Assembly (NCBI GenBank): GCA_964561095.1
Contig: CAZLNV010000011.1
Location: forward strand, 1 to 27,512
From: CAZLNV01 sp964561095
Lineage (GTDB): Bacteria > Bacillota_I > Bacilli_A > RF39 > UBA660
DNA length: 27,512 bases
Direction of reading: 5' to 3'
Part shown: piece after piece, positions 22,293 to 27,512 of the stretch
Position numbering within the stretch: the first letter of the stretch is position 1
How the letters are laid out: the number at the start of each line of letters is the position of its first letter
Notes under the pieces: generated by a model
Database searches by the model: none
What the model was told of the DNA's origin: nothing
What the model saw: the letters and a program-made list of their open reading frames with translations, nothing else
Program-made: the position numbers and the translations under genes

Positions 22293-23451
22293 ATATGTAT
22301 TTTTTTATTTCATCGAGTTTGTCTAACTTTTCCCAAGAATATTCATCCCATCCAAAGTGACCATAAGCAGCAGTTTTTGAATAAACAGGACTATTTAATT
22401 TTAATGATCTAACAATGCTTGAAGGTCTAAAATCAAAAACCTTTTTAATAATTTCTAATATTTTTTCATCACTTATAGAACTTGTATTATAAGTATTAAC
22501 ATATAGACTTACTGGAGTAGCAACACCTATTGCGTAAGCAACTTCTATTTCACACTTTTTTGCAATACCAGCTGCAACTATGTTTTTGGCAACATATCTA
22601 GCATAATAAGAAGCACTTCTGTCGACTTTTGTATAATCTTTTCCGCTAAAAGCACCACCACCATGTCCACAAGCACCACCATATGTATCAACTATAATTT
22701 TTCTGCCTGTTAGTCCAGAGTCTCCGGCAGGGCCCCCAATTACAAATCTTCCAGTCGGATTAACATATATGATAGTATCTTTATCTAATAAAGAAGGATC
22801 TATTACTGTATTGATAACATATTTAATAATATCTTCTTTTATTTGAGACATACTTACTTCTGGGTTATGCTGAGTAGATATAACTATTGTATTAATTCTT
22901 TTAGGAATTCCACCCTCATATTCAAGCGTTACTTGAGTTTTTCCATCTGGCCTTAAATAAGAAAGCGTTCCATTTTTTCTAACTTCAGTTAATTTTTTTG
23001 CAAGTTTATGAGAAAGTATAAGAGGCATTGGCATTAATTCAGGTGTTTCGTCAGTAGCATAGCCAAACATCATTCCTTGGTCTCCTGCACCTCTTTCTTC
23101 TTCATTTCCTTGTTTTGTTTCTAATGAATTATCAACTCCCAAAGCAATATCGCTTGATTGCTTATTAAGTTCAATAGTAATTTTACAAGTATTACCATCA
23201 AATTCTAGTTCTGGATGATTATACCCAATTTTAATAATAGTATCCCTTACAATTTTTTCTACATCTATAACAGCATTACTAGTTATTTCTCCCATAACAA
23301 GTACCCCTTTATAAGAAATTGCTGTTTCACATGCAACTCTAGAAGTATTATCAACTGAAAGATAAGCATCTAATATTGCATCGGATATTTGGTCACAAAC
23401 TTTATCTGGGTGTCCTTCTGTAACAGATTCTGATGTAAATAATTTATTCAT
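22291..23451 (-). CDS. metK: S-adenosylmethionine synthetase
   Basis: A 386-residue methionine adenosyltransferase making SAM from ATP and methionine. Hallmarks are ESVTEGHPDKVCDQISDA at the N-terminus (with the substrate His in GHPDK), GAGDQGMMFGYA, NPTGRFVIGGPAGDSGLTGR, and GGGAFSGKDYTKVDRS in the P-loop region. Length is normal for the family. A strong AGGAGGTAA site precedes ATG. Expression is controlled by the S-box riboswitch upstream, so a high SAM level would stop transcription of the gene. Confidence 0.98.
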   Translation of the reverse strand: MNKLFTSESVTEGHPDKVCDQISDAILDAYLSVDNTSRVACETAISYKGVLVMGEITSNAVIDVEKIVRDTIIKIGYNHPELEFDGNTCKITIELNKQSSDIALGVDNSLETKQGNEEERGAGDQGMMFGYATDETPELMPMPLILSHKLAKKLTEVRKNGTLSYLRPDGKTQVTLEYEGGIPKRINTIVISTQHNPEVSMSQIKEDIIKYVINTVIDPSLLDKDTIIYVNPTGRFVIGGPAGDSGLTGRKIIVDTYGGACGHGGGAFSGKDYTKVDRSASYYARYVAKNIVAAGIAKKCEIEVAYAIGVATPVSLYVNTYNTSSISDEKILEIIKKVFDFRPSSIVRSLKLNSPVYSKTAAYGHFGWDEYSWEKLDKLDEIKKYI

Positions 23452-23470
23452 ATTACCTCCTTTTTTACCT

Positions 23471-23615
23471 TAAAAAATGCTTAGGAAAAATCCTAAGCAT
23501 CACCAATTAATATATTGATCTCATCTCTCGGATTATTCCGTAGGATTTAGCACCATCGCCATTTGGCAGGTTGCCGGACTTCATCGGGCCTATTCCCTCT
23601 GTCTCTCTTAATAAG
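23471..23615 (-). ncRNA. SAM-I (S-box) riboswitch with terminator
   Basis: On the minus strand the leader of metK shows the S-box core: AAGAGAGACAGAGGGAATAG, GGCCCGATGAAGTCC, GGCAACC, GGTGCTAAATCC and a closing GAGATGAG, with P1 formed by CTTAT and ATGAG (23520-23615). The expression platform is a perfect terminator, ATGCTTAGGA/TCCTAAGCAT (23477-23500), followed by T-run. SAM binding stabilises the aptamer and favours the terminator. This is an established class; the location before metK is canonical. Confidence 0.95.
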
Positions 23616-23640
23616 GTAAATTTCTTTATTTACATTATCA

Positions 23641-23669
23641 AGTATACTCCTATTTTAATTGCTAATCAA
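23641..23669 (-). promoter_or_regulatory. metK promoter
   Basis: Minus-strand TTGATT (23664-23669), a 17-base spacer and TATACT (23641-23646). It sits back to back with the LCP promoter; the two -35 boxes are 3 bases apart. Confidence 0.75.
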
Positions 23670-23672
23670 GTA

Positions 23673-23701
23673 TTGAGTTAAAAATAAAAAAGTAGTATAC
23701 T
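23673..23701 (+). promoter_or_regulatory. Promoter of LCP gene, nearly leaderless
   Basis: TTGAGT (23673-23678), a 17-base spacer and TATACT (23696-23701). The ATG at 23711 is only 9 bases past the -10, so the 5' leader would be 0-4 bases and there is no ribosome site. Confidence 0.75.
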
Positions 23702-23710
23702 TATTTGTAT

Positions 23711-25618
23711 ATGAAAAATAAAATTATTTATAAAATTATTGAGATAATATTAATATTGTTGTTATTATTAACAAGTGGATTTTTATTTTACTCAGTATTA
23801 TTGTATAAAGATTTAGAGAAGTTTTATATAATAATGTGTGGAGTATTAATTCTTTACTTTGGTTTTATGCTTTCTTATTTCTTAAATAAGAATTATAGAA
23901 AAGGAAATGTTAAGAAGTTTTTTACTACTTCAATTATTTCAATTATATTTATTGCAATCTTTGGAATTGGTGGTTATATGCTACATAATGTATATAGTAA
24001 ATTAAATTCTTTTAATAAAGATATTATTACATATACATCAGCGCTTATTACTTTTGACTCAAAGTATACTTCTATAAAGGAAGTGAAAGATTCAAAAATA
24101 GGTGTTGTTAATGATGAAGAAGATATTGAATTATATACTATTCCAAGTGAATTAATTGAAAAAAATAAACTAGAAGATACTAATAAAATTATAAAATATA
24201 ATAGTGTTTTAGATTTAATGGCGGCATTTTATGATAAAGAAGTAGATTTAATATTCATAAATGGAAATTATAAAGATTTATTTATTAGTTTTGAAGAATA
24301 TTCAAATTTGAGTGAAACTGCTATCGAGGTGATAACCGGAAGTAAAGAAATAGAAAAAATTGATACTGAAGGTGAAATAACTCAAACTACTGAAACAAAA
24401 GGATTAACCGAACCTTTTACAATTCTTTTAATGGGAGTAGATAGCGCAGCTGATGGACTTAATAAAAATGCAGCTTTTAATGGAGACACTTTGATGTTAA
24501 TAACATTTAATCCTAAAACATTAAATGCTACCATGTTTTCAATTCCAAGAGATACATATGTGAAAATAGCGTGTGGTAACAGGGCATTTCAAAAAATAAA
24601 TACCTCAGCTTATGGAGGGTCTTCTTGCACTATAAAAACTATACAAAATATGACAGGTATTAAAATAGATTACTATGCTAAAATAAATTTTAAAGGGGTA
24701 GTGGATTTAGTTAATTCTTTAGGTGGTATAGAAGTTAATGTACCATATTCTTTCTGTGAACAAGATAGTAAAAGACGTTGGGGTAGTAATACGGTATTTG
24801 TTAACGAAGGACTTCAAACATTAAATGGAGAACAAGCTTTAGCTTTGGCAAGAAATAGACATTATCCAAGTGATTCAAAGATGATGAAACGATATTGTCC
24901 AAAATTAAATAAGGGTACTAGAAATGATTTTGTTAGAGGTCAAAATCAACAACTTGTTATTGAAGGCATGCTAAATAAAGTTAAGAATATTAGAAATGTT
25001 AATACAATTATGGAATTATTGGACGCTGTTAGTAAGAATATAGATACTAATCTTTCTACCGATCAAATGCTATCTTTTTATGACACTATTAAAACTATAA
25101 TAGCCGCAAAGAGTATAGATATAGTAAATGTTCAAAAAACATTACTAAAAGGATATGATTATGGTAGAGATATGATTTATGATGGTGGAAGGAAGACTTA
25201 TGCATTTATTAATTGGAAGGGTAGTTTAAATGATATAGTTGATTTGATGAAAATTAACTTAGGGTTAAAAAAAGATTCAATTGATAAAAAGTTTGATTTT
25301 TCAGTAAATAAAACATATGTTAAAGAAATAGTTGGTAATAAAAAATATAGTGAATCAAAGCTTGAACTTGTTCCTAACTTTAGTACATATACATATTCAA
25401 AAATTACAAGTTGGGGAAGAAGTAATGGTATGACAATGAATATATTAGATATTGATACCAAAAAAGCTATATCAAGTTTATCTAATTATACTTTTGTTTC
25501 TCAAAGTGTTCATGAAAGGACATTAGTTGTAAAAGCAGGAAGTAGTATTGATATATATTATAAAGCAAAAGCGGTACAAAAGGCTGAAGAACCAGAAGCA
25601 TCTAGCAATGGGGAATAA
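23711..25618 (+). CDS. LCP (LytR-CpsA-Psr) family glycopolymer transferase
   Basis: A 635-residue membrane protein. Three N-terminal helices (about 5-27, 33-55, 68-92) precede an extracellular linker and the LCP domain (about 230-460), with FTILLMGVD, MLITFNP, SIPRDTYV, LGGIEVNVPY, NGEQALALARNRH and RGQNQQ, including the Arg residues that bind the lipid pyrophosphate. LCP enzymes attach teichoic acids or capsule chains from undecaprenyl carriers to peptidoglycan. The region between the membrane helices and the LCP domain resembles an accessory domain of LytR-like proteins. It probably handles the polymers made by the LtaS/GT2 cluster or another glycan. I place the start at ATG 23711; a TTG two codons earlier lies too near the -10. 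Confidence 0.92.
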   Translation: MKNKIIYKIIEIILILLLLLTSGFLFYSVLLYKDLEKFYIIMCGVLILYFGFMLSYFLNKNYRKGNVKKFFTTSIISIIFIAIFGIGGYMLHNVYSKLNSFNKDIITYTSALITFDSKYTSIKEVKDSKIGVVNDEEDIELYTIPSELIEKNKLEDTNKIIKYNSVLDLMAAFYDKEVDLIFINGNYKDLFISFEEYSNLSETAIEVITGSKEIEKIDTEGEITQTTETKGLTEPFTILLMGVDSAADGLNKNAAFNGDTLMLITFNPKTLNATMFSIPRDTYVKIACGNRAFQKINTSAYGGSSCTIKTIQNMTGIKIDYYAKINFKGVVDLVNSLGGIEVNVPYSFCEQDSKRRWGSNTVFVNEGLQTLNGEQALALARNRHYPSDSKMMKRYCPKLNKGTRNDFVRGQNQQLVIEGMLNKVKNIRNVNTIMELLDAVSKNIDTNLSTDQMLSFYDTIKTIIAAKSIDIVNVQKTLLKGYDYGRDMIYDGGRKTYAFINWKGSLNDIVDLMKINLGLKKDSIDKKFDFSVNKTYVKEIVGNKKYSESKLELVPNFSTYTYSKITSWGRSNGMTMNILDIDTKKAISSLSNYTFVSQSVHERTLVVKAGSSIDIYYKAKAVQKAEEPEASSNGE

Positions 25619-25619
25619 T

Positions 25620-25910
25620 ATGGATTTAATAAATAATTACTTAGATAAAGATGGAAAAGTAAAGATATATCCATCTAAGAGAAAGTATAAAAATGCTGTA
25701 CTCATGTATTTGGCAACTAAATTTAAAACAAATGTAATTTATACAGAAAAAGAGGTATGCAAAATTATTGATAGTAATTGTTTATTTAAAGATTCAGCTT
25801 GGTTAAGAAGAGAACTCGTTGGAATTGGATTTTTAAATAGGAAAAAGGATGGTAGTGAGTATTGGAAAGAATTAGATCAACCATCTTTTGAGTCTCTATT
25901 GTTAAAATAA
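25620..25910 (+). CDS. DUF2087 domain protein (96 aa)
   Basis: A small soluble protein that is essentially one DUF2087 domain: KIYPSKRKYKNAVLMYLA, then YTEKEVCKIID, then a DSAWLRRELVGIGFLNRKKD segment ending in EYWK. The domain looks like a compact winged-helix and is often fused to regulators, suggesting a role in gene regulation; none is proven here. The start follows the LCP stop by one base, with GGGG just upstream, so it is co-transcribed and probably translationally coupled to the LCP gene. A longer in-frame reading that overlaps the LCP gene is less likely. Confidence 0.82.
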   Translation: MDLINNYLDKDGKVKIYPSKRKYKNAVLMYLATKFKTNVIYTEKEVCKIIDSNCLFKDSAWLRRELVGIGFLNRKKDGSEYWKELDQPSFESLLLK

Positions 25911-25928
25911 AATATATGGGAGGGTTAA

Positions 25929-27005
25929 ATGAAAAAAATATTAAATTTCTTAATGTATGGTAAATATGATAGGGAAACTTTTGTAAAGAATAAAGATGTT
26001 ATAGATTATAATAACTATATTAGGCTGAAAGTATTTTGCTACATAAGCCTTTTTATAAATTCTCTTTTATTTCTATTATCAATTTTTTGGGGTAATTTGC
26101 ATAGGGGTTCTCATCTTTATTTAGTAATGATGCTAATATCAATTTTATACATTGTATTGCTTAGTTTCTACTTCAAAAGCAATAAAAAACATATTACACT
26201 TTTATTTTATATTTATATTATAATAAGCTTACTTTGCTTTGAAACATTAGATGTAAACTTTAATTTAAATTTACCAGCATCTTTAATAACTATGGTGTAC
26301 TTATTATCTGCATATTTGTTCTTAGATATGCCACTTAGATATGATATTGCTTTATTACTTTTTTCTATATACTTATGCTTTGACGCGATTAAATTAAAAG
26401 CGCCAGATGTTGCATTAATAGACTGTACCAATTGTCTAATAGTTTACTCTATAAGCTGTGCAATATCACATTTCCAGTTTAACGAAAGAATTGGTAAAGT
26501 TATGGCTTTACAAGCTACAAAGAAAGAAAGAGACACTGATTATCTAACAGGTTTACGTAATCGTATTTCTACTGAAAAAGATATTACTGAGATATTAACT
26601 AATAGTAAAAAAATAAGCGTGATGATGATAATAGATTTAGATGATTTTAAATCTATCAATGATACATATGGTCATAAAGGTGGAGATAAAGTATTACAAA
26701 GTGTTGCTGTAGCAATGAGAAGTTGCTTTAGAAAAGATGACTATGTGTCTAGAATTGGTGGAGATGAATTTACTGTATTTTTAACTAATATTCCAAGTGA
26801 AAACTTCGCAATTGACAAAGCAAAATTATTAATAAGCAAAATAAATGAAATCGAACTAAAAAAAGGAAATTTTGTAGGTTGCAGCGTTGGGTTAGCATTT
26901 TCTACTACGGATAAAAGTTATGATCAATTATTTAAAAAAGCAGATACAGCACTTTATGAAGCAAAGAGTGCTGGTAAAAATATTTATAAAGTTTATGAAA
27001 AATAA
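25929..27005 (+). CDS. Membrane-bound GGDEF diguanylate cyclase
   Basis: A 358-residue protein with about six N-terminal membrane helices (to about residue 195) and a C-terminal GGDEF domain (about 200-358). The catalytic loop is an intact RIGGDEF, and an RxxD inhibitory site (RKDD) lies five residues before it, so the enzyme should make cyclic di-GMP and be feedback-inhibited. The helical sensor region is not a named domain that I recognise. The start follows GGGAGGG by a short gap and comes 18 bases after the DUF2087 gene, in the same direction; a strong terminator closes the unit. Confidence 0.92.
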   Translation: MKKILNFLMYGKYDRETFVKNKDVIDYNNYIRLKVFCYISLFINSLLFLLSIFWGNLHRGSHLYLVMMLISILYIVLLSFYFKSNKKHITLLFYIYIIISLLCFETLDVNFNLNLPASLITMVYLLSAYLFLDMPLRYDIALLLFSIYLCFDAIKLKAPDVALIDCTNCLIVYSISCAISHFQFNERIGKVMALQATKKERDTDYLTGLRNRISTEKDITEILTNSKKISVMMIIDLDDFKSINDTYGHKGGDKVLQSVAVAMRSCFRKDDYVSRIGGDEFTVFLTNIPSENFAIDKAKLLISKINEIELKKGNFVGCSVGLAFSTTDKSYDQLFKKADTALYEAKSAGKNIYKVYEK

Positions 27006-27039
27006 AAAACTTATTAATCAAAAATTAATAAGTTTTTTT
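27004..27039 (+). terminator. Terminator after GGDEF gene
   Basis: A 15-bp stem (27004-27018 with 27024-27038), including ACTTATTAAT and ATTAATAAGT, a 5-base loop and a T-run. Confidence 0.9.
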
Positions 27040-27055
27040 ATATATATTATTAGTG

Positions 27056-27064
27056 TGATATAAT
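27056..27064 (+). promoter_or_regulatory. Extended -10 of RhuM-like gene
   Basis: TGATATAAT with TATAAT at 27059-27064; ATG 27103 follows an AAAGAAAGAGG ribosome site. Confidence 0.6.
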
Positions 27065-27102
27065 TCTCTTATACTCAAATTATAAAAGAAAGAGGCTAAA
27101 TA

Positions 27103-27512
27103 ATGAAAAATGAAATAATTATATTTGAAAATCAAGAAGTAAAATTAGAAGTTAATATGAAAGAAGATACTGTTTGGCTAACTCAATCACAAATGGGAGA
27201 ATTATTTAATGTTAAACAAAGTACAATAGCGGAACACATAGCTAATATTTTTAATGAAAAAGAACTGGAAGAAAATACTTCTATCGGAATTTCCGATAGA
27301 AGTTCAGGGGGAAGAAAACCTCAAATATACAATTTAGATGTAATAATAAGCGTTGGATATCGTGTAAAATCAAAAAATGGTATTATTTTCAGAAAATGGG
27401 CTAATAATATATTAAAAGATTATTTAATAAAAGGATATTGCGTTAATCAAAAAAGACTTGAATATTTAGAAAAAACAGTTAAGTTAATTGATATAGCTGG
27501 TAGAATTGATAC
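27103..27512 (+). CDS. RhuM-family protein, 3' end beyond window
   Basis: The open frame runs from ATG 27103 to the window end (136 codons so far). It matches the N-terminal part of RhuM/virulence-associated proteins: DTVWLTQSQMGELFNVKQSTIAEHIANIF (a helix-turn-helix-like start, shown in parts), then YNLDVIISVGYRVKSKNG and FRKWANNILKDYLIKGY. The biochemical role of RhuM is not settled; it is often found in accessory or restriction/toxin regions. Residues around 59-67 are encoded by a perfect palindrome, described separately. The gene has its own promoter and ribosome site. Confidence 0.85.
   Translation, partial: MKNEIIIFENQEVKLEVNMKEDTVWLTQSQMGELFNVKQSTIAEHIANIFNEKELEENTSIGISDRSSGGRKPQIYNLDVIISVGYRVKSKNGIIFRKWANNILKDYLIKGYCVNQKRLEYLEKTVKLIDIAGRID
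27277..27303. repeat. 27-bp palindrome inside RhuM-like gene
   Basis: ACTTCTATCGGAA (27277-27289) and TTCCGATAGAAGT (27291-27303) are exact reverse complements with a single T between them. It stays in frame and encodes TSIGISDRSS in a segment that is variable within the family. Confidence 0.8.

Noticed and set aside
25548..25619. Upstream extension of the DUF2087 ORF overlapping the LCP gene
   Set aside because: The DUF2087 domain begins just after ATG 25620, which has GGGG upstream; the extension only reads the LCP tail in another frame.
1..27512. Mycoplasma-type code with TGA as Trp
   Set aside because: Trp is encoded by TGG throughout, and TGA ends several good genes (for example at 437, 2084 and 20162).
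1..27512. CRISPR array or restriction-modification system
   Set aside because: No regularly spaced direct repeats and no methylase or nuclease genes are present in the window.

Overview
The window is very AT-rich DNA from a monoderm, low-GC bacterium of the Bacillota/Bacilli type, most likely a host-associated (gut) lineage. It uses the standard bacterial code: TGA is a real stop and TGG encodes Trp. The cell-envelope genes (two lipoteichoic-acid-synthase-like proteins, an LCP-family transferase, a class B-like sortase) and the S-box riboswitch ahead of metK all fit a Gram-positive. A recurring extended -10 element, TGATATAAT, marks many promoters.

Region 1 (1-4000) is chromosomal: a small membrane protein, a cysteine-synthase-family PLP enzyme on the minus strand, and a tightly coupled three-gene operon of PAP2 phosphatase, patatin-like lipase and DUF368 membrane protein. 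The operon suggests lipid-carrier or phospholipid recycling.

Region 2 (about 4001-11003) is a tRNA-Gly gene followed by what looks like an integrative mobilizable element of the Tn4451 style. It has a small unknown gene, a promoter with a 25-codon leader ORF overlapping a strong terminator, a large serine recombinase, an oriT-like hairpin region, a MobV/Pre relaxase, and a convergent minus-strand operon of three aminoglycoside-resistance-type genes. The middle gene of that operon is a fused AAC(6')-APH(2'') whose acetyltransferase half is of the Ie type but whose kinase half resembles a different APH(2'') class. No conjugation (T4SS) genes are present, so the element would need a helper.

Region 3 (11000-13870) holds a long perfect palindrome, an apparently leaderless sortase whose expected catalytic Arg is His, a broken sortase-substrate-like surface protein (one frameshift and one nonsense codon), and a small ABC-type ATPase.

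Region 4 (13900-22260) is an envelope-polymer cluster: LtaS-like protein 1, a 77-residue protein in its own transcription unit, a consensus promoter that drives only a roughly 55-nt terminator-capped RNA, a family 2 glycosyltransferase, and LtaS-like protein 2. The last overlaps an OGG1-type DNA glycosylase gene. A small unknown gene and a short-chain dehydrogenase follow.

Region 5 (22260-27512) has metK under an S-box riboswitch, a back-to-back promoter pair, a nearly leaderless LCP gene, a DUF2087 protein, a membrane-bound GGDEF diguanylate cyclase, and the start of a RhuM-family gene carrying an in-frame 27-bp palindrome. The window ends inside that gene.
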